15,977 bases of DNA from JBPYCR01 sp051846935 (GCF_051846935.1 NZ_JBPYCS010000043.1:1-15977); one strand, 5' to 3'; numbered from the stretch's first letter, positions 1-7,881 are shown. Notes: a model not told the origin generated them from the letters alone. Program-made: numbers and translations.

Positions 1-452
1 CATATAATTATTTTTTACAGAGTAGCATTTTGTAAGAATTGTAGTATATAATTCAACTAGATAACTTAGCAAAAAATGACGTACGTTGAGAAAGCACAAA
101 AATCGTTGCACTTTTAGTGTAAATGGCATTATTTTATTAGCGGTTAAAGCTTGATTCACATCTCCACACGGAATAGAGAAAGCTGTAACTTCAATACGAT
201 ATTAATCAATTATCTACAAAAGAATCAGAAAAGTGGTACGATGCAGTGGGTTATTTAACGATAAACGAGTTATACGACCTTTTAATAAAAAAGAGCAAAG
301 TATCGTTATTCTATCACACTTTGTTACTAAGGCTTCCTCTTAAGAGAGGTTTATATTGTAAGGGCTTTATGCAGCAAAAATAACAGTTGACGAAAAATAA
401 CGAAAAGTGTACTTATTCCCATCAAAAAATGCCATAGGAAAGGTGAGATAAT
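1..452. other. Leader region with no confident gene
   Basis: This AT-rich stretch precedes the regulator gene and holds no complete gene I can support. One + strand frame stays open from 189 to the stop at 381-383 (65 codons, including the peptide ESEKWYDAVGYLTINELYDLL) but has no ATG or ribosome binding site near its left end. It could be a worn gene fragment or chance. A small hairpin with arms CCTCT/AGAGG lies at 336-349. A TTGACG at 387-392 could be a -35 box for the regulator, but the hexamer 17 bp downstream (TACTTA, 410-415) is a poor -10, so I do not call a promoter. Confidence 0.4.
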
Positions 453-1328
453 ATGTCCAATATTAAAGGTGGATTAATCCGGTTAAAGGAGATGGTAAAT
501 AGCTTACCGCCATCAGAGAAGAAAATAGCGAACTATATATTAAAAAACCCTAGAGAAGCTATACTATTAACTTCCATGACGTTAGGTGAAAAAAGTAAAA
601 CGAGTAGTGCAGCAGTAATGCGACTATGTAAATCACTTGGATTTTCAGGCTTTCAAGAACTAAAAATTCGTGTTGCAGGAGATTTACAACATGACACGGT
701 AAAAGTAGGATACAGAGATATTGAACCGAATGAAAGTTATTCTTCGATTATTGACAAAGTAACGACAAATACGATCCAAACAATTAAAGAGACAACAGAT
801 ATGATGAGTGGAACAGGTATGAAAAAGGCAGTGGAAGCTTTAATGAAAGCTAAATCGATTATATTTATCGGCTTTGGTGCATCGAGTATTGCAGCCCAAG
901 ATGCAGAACAAAAGTTTATTCGAATTGATAAAAATGCTGTTTTTTATCCAGATATCCATATGGCTGCGACAGCCATTGCAACAAAAGGAAGAGAAGATGT
1001 TGTCGTCGGTATTTCGTTTTCAGGACATACGAATGAAGTTGTGAAGCTACTAACATTAGCAAAAAGAAACAAATTGAAAACAATTAGCATTACGAAGTCG
1101 AGCCAGTCACCTGTAACGAATTTAGCGGATATTAATTTATATACGTCCACTTCAAAAGAAGCGACATTTCGAAGCGGAGCAACGTCATCACGAATTGCGC
1201 AATTACATATAATTGATATATTATTCATGTGTTTAGCATCCGATGATTATACGAATACAATTACATATTTAGATGAAACTAGAGAAGCCATTTCATTTTT
1301 ACAAGGAAATTCAAATAAAAAAAATTAA
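453..1328 (+). CDS. murR: RpiR/MurR-family transcriptional regulator (HTH + SIS)
   Basis: Predicted DNA-binding regulator of amino-sugar (MurNAc) use. The 291-residue protein has an N-terminal RpiR-type helix-turn-helix (about residues 1-77; recognition region near SSAAVMRLCKSLGFSGFQEL, residues 51-70) and a C-terminal SIS sugar-phosphate-binding domain (about 122-260, with the IGFGASSIAA loop at 139-148 and SFSGHTNE at 188-195). This is the standard layout and length of the family. The ATG start is preceded by AAAGGTGAG at 439-447. The adjacent murQ, three genes away in the same direction, makes MurNAc-6-P the likely effector, as known for MurR proteins. It lies 197 bp before the next gene, which has its own promoter overlapped by an inverted repeat that may be this regulator's operator. 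The family call is firm; the specific name murR rests on context, and GlcN-type ligands are possible. Confidence 0.85.
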   Translation: MSNIKGGLIRLKEMVNSLPPSEKKIANYILKNPREAILLTSMTLGEKSKTSSAAVMRLCKSLGFSGFQELKIRVAGDLQHDTVKVGYRDIEPNESYSSIIDKVTTNTIQTIKETTDMMSGTGMKKAVEALMKAKSIIFIGFGASSIAAQDAEQKFIRIDKNAVFYPDIHMAATAIATKGREDVVVGISFSGHTNEVVKLLTLAKRNKLKTISITKSSQSPVTNLADINLYTSTSKEATFRSGATSSRIAQLHIIDILFMCLASDDYTNTITYLDETREAISFLQGNSNKKN

Positions 1329-1377
1329 ATATAACGTGTTTTTTTGAACGCTCTGAAATATTATATCTAAATTAAAA

Positions 1378-1413
1378 TAAAATATTGACAAAATATTTCA
1401 TTAAGGATATAAT
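1378..1413 (+). promoter_or_regulatory. Consensus sigma-A promoter with overlapping operator-like inverted repeat
   Basis: TTGACA (1385-1390) and TATAAT (1408-1413) are separated by exactly 17 bp, a perfect match to the vegetative consensus. The -35 box sits inside an inverted repeat, TAAAATATT (1378-1386), 5-bp spacer, AATATTTCA (1392-1400), with 8 of 9 positions complementary. A further copy of the half-site, TGAAATATT, lies at 1354-1362 and is an exact complement of the right arm. A repressor bound here would block RNA polymerase. The gene immediately upstream encodes an RpiR/MurR repressor, so this is inferred to be its operator. A 10-bp palindrome, TAGGTACCTA (1439-1448), lies in the transcribed leader and is unexplained. 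Confidence 0.8.
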
Positions 1414-1525
1414 GAGTTAGAATAGTTAGAAAATTCAATAGGTACCTACTTTTTTATTAATTGTTCAGAGACGATGGGAATGTATTTAGGTGAAAAAGGA
1501 AATTAGAAATTGAAAAAGAGAATGA

Positions 1526-2554
1526 GTGGATCTTCATATGTATAATAATTATATTAATAACTTAATAAATCGTAATGAAATTTTAGCTGCTGTATTAGTA
1601 GTCCAAAAGGATGGTGAAATAAGGTTTATAAAGAGCTATGGAATCCTCAAAGGGAATGGTAACGAGACAAAAAAAACGAGTACGGTAACACTATTTGATC
1701 TTGCTAGCTTAACAAAAGTAGTAGCAACCCTTCCATCTATCTTACTGTTACATCAAGAAAAAGAGCTAAATATAGACGATTCAATAAAAAAGTACATAAA
1801 GGACTTTAAATATTCCAACGTAACTATTCGTCAGCTTCTGCAACATACATCCGGATTACCAGCAGATTTGTCTTATAAAAACAGGAATGAAACGAGAGCT
1901 GTATTAGAAGAAATTATCCAGACAAATGTAATAGATAAACCAATTAAAAAAGTTAATTACAGTGATTTAGGTATGATTTTACTAGGAAAAATTATTGAAA
2001 AAGTAACGGGTACTGGATTGGATCACTTTACACGTCAGTATTTATTTCAGCCTTGGAAAATGAATCATACGCTGTTTCGACCTAGTGCTACACTAATAGA
2101 TAAAATTGCACCGACAGAACTATTTCAAGGAAGGTATATACATGGGGAGGTACATGATGAAAAAGCCTTCCAACTAGGCGGAGTTAGTGGAAGTGCTGGG
2201 CTGTTTTCAACGGCTGAAGATCTCTCTAAATATGCCAACTATTGGTTGTTTCCTGAACATCAATCATTGTTAAAGAAAGAAACAATGAATCTAGTACAAA
2301 AAAAAATCATTGAAAATCGCGGTTTAGGATTTGAGGTTTTAAATGATAATGATAAAGAGTTATCCTGTGGAAAGCTTTGGTCTAAAGGCTCGTTTGGACA
2401 TACTGGCTTTACTGGAACAAGTGTGTGGATGGATCCAATGGAGAAATTGTCTGTCGTATTCCTAACGAACATCGTGCAACTAGGAAGGGAACATCGCATG
2501 CAAAAAATAAGGAAAGAGCTTCATACATTAATTTATCAGGCATTCGTAAATTAA
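1526..2554 (+). CDS. amiE: AmiE/YbbE-like serine hydrolase (beta-lactamase fold), predicted cytoplasmic
   Basis: Penicillin-binding-protein/beta-lactamase-fold serine hydrolase (S12 type), 342 residues. Catalytic motifs are visible: S61-L-T-K64 (SxxK), Y145-S-D147 (YxN-like) and H292-T-G294 in GHTGFTGTS (KTG-like). The GHTGFTGTS and AGLFSTAEDLSKY segments resemble B. subtilis AmiE (YbbE), which removes the peptide from MurNAc-peptides and is encoded beside murQ/murR. No signal peptide or membrane segment is seen: the protein begins MDLHMYNNYINNL. If the reading is right the enzyme acts inside the cell, unlike the exported B. subtilis enzyme. The frame opens with GTG at 1526, with only a weak purine-rich tract (AAAGAG, 1515-1520) ahead of it; an in-frame ATG at 1538 is an alternative that does not change the domain. 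It follows the strong promoter at 1385-1413 and precedes murQ by 82 bp. An esterase or D-aminopeptidase role cannot be excluded. Confidence 0.75.
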   Translation: MDLHMYNNYINNLINRNEILAAVLVVQKDGEIRFIKSYGILKGNGNETKKTSTVTLFDLASLTKVVATLPSILLLHQEKELNIDDSIKKYIKDFKYSNVTIRQLLQHTSGLPADLSYKNRNETRAVLEEIIQTNVIDKPIKKVNYSDLGMILLGKIIEKVTGTGLDHFTRQYLFQPWKMNHTLFRPSATLIDKIAPTELFQGRYIHGEVHDEKAFQLGGVSGSAGLFSTAEDLSKYANYWLFPEHQSLLKKETMNLVQKKIIENRGLGFEVLNDNDKELSCGKLWSKGSFGHTGFTGTSVWMDPMEKLSVVFLTNIVQLGREHRMQKIRKELHTLIYQAFVN

Positions 2555-2636
2555 ATAAATTGATTATACTTTACTTTAATAAATTAAGAATTTTAAAATT
2601 TTTACTAGGATCTAGAGGCAGAGGAAGGTGCAACCT

Positions 2637-3536
2637 ATGAAGAAATTATTAACAGAAATGAGAAATGAAGATTCAAAGAATTTTCACGAAAACTCAATAA
2701 GAGAAATTATTCAGATTATGAATGAACAAGATAAGATGGTTGCCTATATCATAGAAAAAGCACTTCCTGAAATAGAGCAAGCGATTAAACGAATGGTAAA
2801 CGCAATAGAAAATAACGGTCATGTCATTTATGTTGGTTCTGGTACGAGTGGGAGACTAGGAGTTTTAGATGCATCTGAATGTCCACCTACATTTGGAGTG
2901 TCACCTGATTTAATTAAAGGTGTAATTGCAGGTGGAGATAGAGCTTTACGTGAAGCTATAGAAGATGCAGAGGATAGTGTGGAATTAGGTGTGCAAGATG
3001 TGAGAAAGTATGTTAAACGACAAGACGTTGTTGTCGGGATAGCTTCTAGCGGCCAAACACCCTATGTAATTGGAGCCATTCAGGAAGCAAGAAAGCTTGG
3101 TGTTCAGACAATCGGTATTTCATGTAATGTCGATACGAAGCTGTCACATATCGTGGATGTACCAATTCAGCTTCCAGTAGGTCCCGAAGTTATTACGGGC
3201 TCTACTCGCTTAAAAGCAGGTACTGCACAAAAGATGGTTTTAAATATGTTATCGACTGCTTCTATGATTAAAACTGGAAAGGTTTATCAAAATTTAATGG
3301 TAAACTTGCAAGCAACTAATAAAAAATTACAAAATAGAGCTATTTCTATTATTTCAGAAATAACAGGAGTAGATACGGAAACTGCAAAAGCTGTAAATGA
3401 TAAAGCGGGAGGAGATACTCGAATAGCCATTCTAATGATCATGTTTAGCGCAAATCCAGAAAAAGCTGCGTCAATATTAGAGAAGCATCAAGGGAATTTT
3501 ATTAAAGCTTTAAATGATTTTGCTGCAGCCAATTAG
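2637..3536 (+). CDS. murQ: N-acetylmuramic acid 6-phosphate etherase MurQ
   Basis: Cytoplasmic lyase-type etherase that splits the D-lactyl ether of MurNAc-6-phosphate to GlcNAc-6-phosphate and D-lactate, the committed step of MurNAc recycling. The 299-residue product has the normal family length and one SIS domain. The diagnostic GSGTSGRLGVLDASECPPTFG segment (about 67-87) carries E81, and a second conserved acid, E112, follows in IEDAED. These correspond to the catalytic glutamates 83 and 114 of E. coli MurQ with an offset of two. The GSTRLKAGTAQK motif is also present. The ATG at 2637 is chosen because GAGGAAGG (2621-2628) lies 8 nt upstream; a longer reading from GTG at 2628 would start inside that binding site. 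It is downstream of the amidase-like gene and upstream of the ABC importer genes. The identification is strong. Confidence 0.95.
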   Translation: MKKLLTEMRNEDSKNFHENSIREIIQIMNEQDKMVAYIIEKALPEIEQAIKRMVNAIENNGHVIYVGSGTSGRLGVLDASECPPTFGVSPDLIKGVIAGGDRALREAIEDAEDSVELGVQDVRKYVKRQDVVVGIASSGQTPYVIGAIQEARKLGVQTIGISCNVDTKLSHIVDVPIQLPVGPEVITGSTRLKAGTAQKMVLNMLSTASMIKTGKVYQNLMVNLQATNKKLQNRAISIISEITGVDTETAKAVNDKAGGDTRIAILMIMFSANPEKAASILEKHQGNFIKALNDFAAAN

Positions 3537-3789
3537 AAAATTGAGAGGAGTGATACAATCAGAGAGTTCCGAAATAGGACCTAGTTGTTGCTAAGAAAAA
3601 CATCGTGTCAAAGCTAGATACTCATTGCAGTCTATAATGGTAAGTAACAAATCCACCAAGGAAATGTACATAACTAAATCGAATAATTTAGCAGGATTCT
3701 ATTATTACTCGATAAATAGTAAGCGATTTCAAAAAAGAGAAATGACAAAAACGAGAAATATAAATAATTTTAAAAGGGAGGAAATTAAT
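3537..3789 (+). other. Long spacer between murQ and the binding-protein gene
   Basis: This 253-bp gap is unusually long for an otherwise tight gene set. I see no convincing terminator and no complete gene. A TATAAT (3633-3638) is present but the sequence 17-18 bp upstream (around 3609-3615) does not resemble a -35 box. A GAGGAG motif (3545-3550) looks like a ribosome binding site without a usable start codon behind it, so a lost small gene is possible. An in-frame TTG at 3625 would add 55 residues to the binding protein, but these have no signal-peptide character. Confidence 0.4.
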
Positions 3790-5175
3790 ATGCTACGTAA
3801 TTTTTTAAGGCGCAATTTAATGCTCGTATTATTTATTTTAATCGTGGGATCCATGATAGCATGTTCATCAAATGATGAAACTGTTAGTGAAGAAAGTGAT
3901 TCAGGTGAAGCCACTGAGTCCACTGAGGAAGCTTCTGATACGGATGGTGAGATTTCAGGTGATTTTGAGATTCAGTATTTTGTTGGTGGATATGGAGATG
4001 CATGGTGGAAAGAAGTGATAGCTGATTTTAAAGAAGCATACCCAAACGTAAATGTGATTGAGCATGCTGGGCCAAATATTAACGATGAAATGAAAACTAG
4101 ATGGATTTCTAATAATCCACCAGATGTTGTTTATATTGATGGTGATGGGGCAAGTGAAACACAAATGATTAATGATGGGCAACTAATGGACCTAAGCGAT
4201 TGGTTAAAAGAAGCGGAAACAACGGACGGGACAAAAATCTATGATGCCTTCATTACACCATTGGAAGAAATAGATGGCGGGAAAATATTTAGTTTACCTC
4301 TAGCGTTTGATACTTGGGGTGTATGGTATGACAATGCTTGGTTTGAAAAAGAAGGCTTTACGGTTCCGGAAGACTTTGACTCTTGGATTGCATCCATGGT
4401 TGATATAAAGGAAAAGACAGGAATCTATCCGTTTAATACAACAGGGAACTATCCACAATATTTCCAAAGAGGCGTACTTTATCCAGCCTTTGCTGCAGCA
4501 GGTGGTGCAGAATTATTAAACGACCTTTTGAATGGGAAGGTTGAAGCTTGGAAGAGTGAAGAAGCGTTAAGCGTATTAAAGAAAGTACAAAAAATGCAGG
4601 AAGCCGATTTAGTTGACCCAGCTTTCGCAGCGCGTAGTCATACACAATCGCAAATGAACTTTTTAATGCACGATAATGCATTTATTCCAGTTGGGTTTTG
4701 GTTACCAACAGAAATGAAAAATGACACACCAGACGATTTTGAGTATGGATTCATACCAACACCAATGAATGATCCAGGGAAACCTATGAGCCTTGTTCCA
4801 GATTTACGTCCTGTAGCAATTGCAAAAGAAGCAAAAAACCCTGAGGCTGCAAAAGCATTTTTTGAATTTATTTTCACTGAAAAGTATGGACAAAAGTTTG
4901 CAGAATATACTGGAGCAATTATGAATATAAAAGATGTAGATCTATCAGTAAATGAAAATGTACCTGCCTTCTTGAAAAGTGTAAATGATACGATTAATAA
5001 TCCGGATAAAGTAGAAGTACATGAAAGAAACACGCCAGAAGGGGATGACTTAGATACTTCAATTAAAATATCAGACGAAGTGAAGAAGCAAATTGTTCCT
5101 CTCTTATTAGGTAAAATTGATGCAGAGGAATATATTGAAAAAGTAGTTGAAGTTGCAGAAAAAGCACAAAAGTAA
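3790..5175 (+). CDS. Sugar-type ABC transporter substrate-binding lipoprotein
   Basis: Extracytoplasmic solute-binding protein of the carbohydrate (CUT1) class, 461 residues. The N-terminus is a lipoprotein signal: RRN charge cluster, hydrophobic core LMLVLFILIVGSM, then a lipobox-like MIAC with C25 as the lipidated residue. An acidic Ser/Thr/Glu linker (about 26-57) follows before the globular domain. The body shows binding-protein features such as FEIQYFVGGYGDAWWKEVI, PPDVVYIDGDGA and FDTWGVWYDNAWFEKEGF, rich in aromatics suited to sugar stacking. The ATG at 3790 is chosen because AAGGGAGG (3774-3781) is 8 nt upstream and the lipoprotein signal begins there. The two permease genes follow. 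The substrate cannot be read from the sequence; the context (murQ, amidase, murein-type peptidases) suggests MurNAc, GlcNAc-MurNAc or muropeptides. Confidence 0.88.
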   Translation: MLRNFLRRNLMLVLFILIVGSMIACSSNDETVSEESDSGEATESTEEASDTDGEISGDFEIQYFVGGYGDAWWKEVIADFKEAYPNVNVIEHAGPNINDEMKTRWISNNPPDVVYIDGDGASETQMINDGQLMDLSDWLKEAETTDGTKIYDAFITPLEEIDGGKIFSLPLAFDTWGVWYDNAWFEKEGFTVPEDFDSWIASMVDIKEKTGIYPFNTTGNYPQYFQRGVLYPAFAAAGGAELLNDLLNGKVEAWKSEEALSVLKKVQKMQEADLVDPAFAARSHTQSQMNFLMHDNAFIPVGFWLPTEMKNDTPDDFEYGFIPTPMNDPGKPMSLVPDLRPVAIAKEAKNPEAAKAFFEFIFTEKYGQKFAEYTGAIMNIKDVDLSVNENVPAFLKSVNDTINNPDKVEVHERNTPEGDDLDTSIKISDEVKKQIVPLLLGKIDAEEYIEKVVEVAEKAQK

Positions 5176-5181
5176 ATTAAC

Positions 5182-5216
5182 GTTGGAGTGTGTAAATGTT
5201 TTTTACACACTCCAAC
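5182..5216 (+). repeat. Perfect 15-bp stem-loop between binding protein and permease genes
   Basis: Left arm 5182-5196 (GTTGGAGTGTGTAAA) and right arm 5202-5216 are perfectly complementary around a 5-nt loop. The stem starts 6 nt after the binding-protein stop. No run of T follows the stem, so it is not a standard intrinsic terminator on the + strand. Such hairpins between a binding-protein gene and its permease genes commonly protect the upstream mRNA or reduce readthrough, giving more binding protein than permease. That role is inferred. Confidence 0.75.
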
Positions 5217-5281
5217 TACTTAACGCCTTCTTTTCAATTGCTCCTAAATATTTTTAATGAATAATTTGAAAGAGTGATGTT

Positions 5282-6175
5282 ATGGTACAGTCCAAGAAAC
5301 AAAGATATTTCTTTCTCGCATTTTGTTTAGTTCCTACTTTTATATTTTTTATTGTATTTACAGTTTATCCAATGATTAATGGTTTATATTTATCGTTTTT
5401 CAATTGGTCTGGTGCAAGTGCAGTTAAAGAATTTGTAGGATTTGACAATTATAAGGAACTAATAAGTGATCCAATGATCCCTAAGGCTATTTGGCATGAT
5501 TACTTTTTAGTTTTAACAAAAGTAGTAGGTATAATGATTTTAGCAATTTTCTTTGCAGTTGCGCTTACGCAATTAAAAATAAAAGAGTCCCCTTTTTACC
5601 GTTTAGTTTTCTTTTTTCCAAATATAATGTCAGTTGTAATTATAGGTATTCTTTGGCAATTTGTTTTTAATCCCGAAATTGGAATCATAAACTCTGGGTT
5701 AACATTGATTGGCTTAGAAAGTTGGACGAGACCATGGTTGGGAAGTTTGGAATGGGCTTTGCCAAGTCTTGTTCTTCCATCTGTATGGGCGGGAATTGGT
5801 CTGTTTATGCTTTTACTTATGGGTGGGATTATGAATATACCAACAAGTTATTATGAAGCAGCAGACATTGATGGAGCGAACAGCTGGCAGCAATTCTGGA
5901 GAGTAACCGTTCCATTAATTTGGCCGCAAATCAAAACCTCCATTATTTATATTGTAATTACTTCATTAAATGGTTCTTTCGTACTTGTTCAAATAATGAC
6001 TAGAGGTGGTCCGAGCGATGCAACCGAGGTAATGGGCTCGTACCTATACTCAAAAGCATTTTCAGACTTTAGATTTGGATATGGAGCAACGATTGGCGTA
6101 TTAATTTTAATCGTTTCTTTAATTACAGTAATTTTACTTCAATTTTTACTAAAAAGGGAAAAAGTTGAATATTAA
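5282..6175 (+). CDS. ABC sugar transporter permease, MalF/UgpA type
   Basis: Integral membrane subunit of a CUT1 sugar importer, 297 residues and about six membrane spans, the first at about 8-30. The ATPase-coupling EAA loop is clear: EAADIDGANSWQQFWRVTVP from residue 192. The family-typical FVGFDNYKEL segment (51-60) follows the first span. The ATG at 5282 has a weak purine tract (GAAAGAG) upstream. It lies 106 bp after the binding-protein gene, past a stable hairpin, and 14 bp before the partner permease. No ATPase gene is present in the window, as is common for such systems in Bacillus, where a shared MsmX-type ATPase serves several importers. Confidence 0.92.
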   Translation: MVQSKKQRYFFLAFCLVPTFIFFIVFTVYPMINGLYLSFFNWSGASAVKEFVGFDNYKELISDPMIPKAIWHDYFLVLTKVVGIMILAIFFAVALTQLKIKESPFYRLVFFFPNIMSVVIIGILWQFVFNPEIGIINSGLTLIGLESWTRPWLGSLEWALPSLVLPSVWAGIGLFMLLLMGGIMNIPTSYYEAADIDGANSWQQFWRVTVPLIWPQIKTSIIYIVITSLNGSFVLVQIMTRGGPSDATEVMGSYLYSKAFSDFRFGYGATIGVLILIVSLITVILLQFLLKREKVEY

Positions 6176-6189
6176 GGAGGGAATCCATT

Positions 6190-7026
6190 TTGAAAATAAG
6201 TAGATTAGTAGGCAAGCTAGGTATTCGTTTGCCACTTGTTTTGTGGTCCATTATTGTTATCTATCCAATTATTTGGATGTTTTTAGGTTCTTTTAAATCA
6301 AATGCAGAAATCTATGCTTCACCATGGACGCTACCAGAATCTTTTAGTATAGATAACTTCATTCTTGCTTGGACCGAATACAATATAGGTTCGAGTTTTA
6401 TAAACAGTGCTATTGTTACTTTGTTAGGTACTGCATTATGCCTCGTTTTTGCTATACCTACCTCCTATGCACTAGAACGAATACGATTCAAGGGTAGTGA
6501 ATTGCTTTTTAATGTATATTTAGCGTCAATGATGATACCGGCAGTTCTTGGCTGGATCCCTTTGTTCTTTTTACTAATGAAATTAAATATGCTAGATAAT
6601 TTATTAGCATTATCTGTTGTTTATGCAATTTCCCACGTACCATTCACTATATTTATTCTTACTAGTTTTATGGGAAATGTACCAAAGGAATTAGAAGAAG
6701 CTGCTGCAATTGACGGGATGAGTCCTTATGGCATTTTATTAAAAGTAGTAACTCCATTAGTAAAATCTGGAATTATAACAGCATCTATATTAAATGCGAT
6801 TGCGTTTTGGAATGAATATTTTATGGCATTAATTTTGTTACAAAGTGAAAAAAGGAATACATTGGGAGTAGCCATGGATTTATTGAACCAAAATGCGGAA
6901 TACAATAGCGCATGGGGAGCATTATTTGCAGGACTATCTATCGCGGTAATTCCAATCATAATTATTTATGCATTATTTCAGCGTCATATTGTGAAAGGAA
7001 TGACAGAAGGGGCAGTAAAAGGATAA
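6190..7026 (+). CDS. ABC sugar transporter permease, MalG/UgpE type
   Basis: Second membrane subunit of the CUT1 importer, 278 residues with about six spans (first at about 15-33). It has the MalG-type opening region (IIWMFLGSFKSNAEIYASPWTLPE) and a cytoplasmic EAA loop, EEAAAIDGMSPYG, from residue 169. The start is TTG at 6190: AAGGAGGG at 6174-6181 lies 8 nt upstream, which makes this start secure. It is tightly coupled to the preceding permease gene (14-bp gap) and followed after 30 bp by the DppA-like peptidase gene, so the three are almost certainly co-transcribed. Confidence 0.92.
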   Translation: MKISRLVGKLGIRLPLVLWSIIVIYPIIWMFLGSFKSNAEIYASPWTLPESFSIDNFILAWTEYNIGSSFINSAIVTLLGTALCLVFAIPTSYALERIRFKGSELLFNVYLASMMIPAVLGWIPLFFLLMKLNMLDNLLALSVVYAISHVPFTIFILTSFMGNVPKELEEAAAIDGMSPYGILLKVVTPLVKSGIITASILNAIAFWNEYFMALILLQSEKRNTLGVAMDLLNQNAEYNSAWGALFAGLSIAVIPIIIIYALFQRHIVKGMTEGAVKG

Positions 7027-7056
7027 AGGGGCCTTGCTAAAGAAAGGAAGTATTCT

Positions 7057-7881
7057 ATGAAGCTATATACATCTGTAGATATGGAAGGGGTCACGGGCAT
7101 ACCTGATATGACCTTCGTCGATTATTCCTTGCATAATTATGACCGAGCTAGAAAGATCATGACAGATGAAGTCAATACAGTTATAGCAACAGCACTTGAA
7201 AACGGTTGTACAGAAATAGTAGTTAATGATAGCCATTCAAAGATGAATAATATTTTAGTAGATCACATCCATGAAGGTGCTCAATTAATTACTGGAAATG
7301 TTAAACCATTATCGATGGTGCAAGGGATAGATGATACGTATTCTGGTGCAATGTTTATTGGATATCATGCGCGAGCTGGCCAATTTGGCGTAATGTCACA
7401 CTCTATGATCCATGCCGTACGGAATTTTTATATTAATGACCATCCGATAGGTGAAATGGGTATAAATGCGTATGTCTTAGGCTATTATGGGATCCCTTTA
7501 TTGCTAGTAACAGGAGATGACCAAGCAGCTAGGGAAGCAGAAGCTTTAATACCAAATATAACAACGGCAACAGTGAAGCAAACCATTTCGCGTTCTTGTG
7601 TAAAAAGTCTAACACCTAAAAAAGCGCATGCGTTAATCGCGAGGAAAGTGATCGAGGCAATAGAAAATAAACATAATATAAAGCCACTAGCTCCGCCTAA
7701 AGAGCCGATATTAAAAATTGAATTTAATAACTACGGGCAAGCGGAATGGGCGAATTTAATGCCAGGAACAGTTATTGAACCGGGAACAACAATTGTTCGT
7801 TTTAAAGCAAAAGATATGATTGAGGCGTATAAGGCAATGGTTGTTATGACAGAACTTGCTATAAATACGACATTTTCATGA
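7057..7881 (+). CDS. dppA: DppA-type zinc D-aminopeptidase (M55)
   Basis: Predicted cytoplasmic dinuclear-zinc aminopeptidase that removes N-terminal D-residues, as in D-Ala-D-Ala and short D-Ala-containing peptides. The 274-residue protein has every residue known to matter in B. subtilis DppA at the same number: D8 and E10 in SVDMEG, H60 in NDSH, H104 in GYHA, H115 in MSHS and E133 in IGE. It follows the ABC permease genes by 30 bp, with an AAAGGAAG binding site, and seems to be the last gene of the first operon because an AT-rich hairpin follows. In B. subtilis, dppA leads an ABC dipeptide importer operon; here it is attached instead to a sugar-type importer, which supports uptake of wall fragments carrying both sugar and peptide. 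Confidence 0.93.
   Translation: MKLYTSVDMEGVTGIPDMTFVDYSLHNYDRARKIMTDEVNTVIATALENGCTEIVVNDSHSKMNNILVDHIHEGAQLITGNVKPLSMVQGIDDTYSGAMFIGYHARAGQFGVMSHSMIHAVRNFYINDHPIGEMGINAYVLGYYGIPLLLVTGDDQAAREAEALIPNITTATVKQTISRSCVKSLTPKKAHALIARKVIEAIENKHNIKPLAPPKEPILKIEFNNYGQAEWANLMPGTVIEPGTTIVRFKAKDMIEAYKAMVVMTELAINTTFS

Noticed and set aside
387..415. TTGACG ... TACTTA as the murR promoter
   Set aside because: The -35 is good but the -10 matches the consensus at only two of six positions; not enough to call.
944..1228. 94-codon - strand reading frame inside the regulator gene
   Set aside because: Fully contained in and opposite to a well-supported SIS-domain coding sequence, with no binding site; a shadow frame.
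1510..1545. TTG-initiated 11-codon leader peptide overlapping the amidase start
   Set aside because: There is an AAGGAAA tract at about 1496, but the peptide (LKKRMSGSSYV) shows no attenuation signal and is of a length expected by chance.
2425..2640. 71-codon + strand frame overlapping the amidase end and the murQ start
   Set aside because: It overlaps two real genes in another frame and its product is low-complexity at the end; no independent support.
3625..3789. N-terminal extension of the binding protein from TTG at 3625
   Set aside because: The extension is polar and basic, would bury the lipoprotein signal in the middle of the protein, and lacks a ribosome binding site, whereas ATG 3790 has an excellent one.
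4638..5210. 190-codon - strand reading frame
   Set aside because: It lies opposite the binding-protein gene and begins inside the right arm of the hairpin. Its composition (many Ser, Phe, Ile) is that of a mirror frame of a lysine- and glutamate-rich gene.
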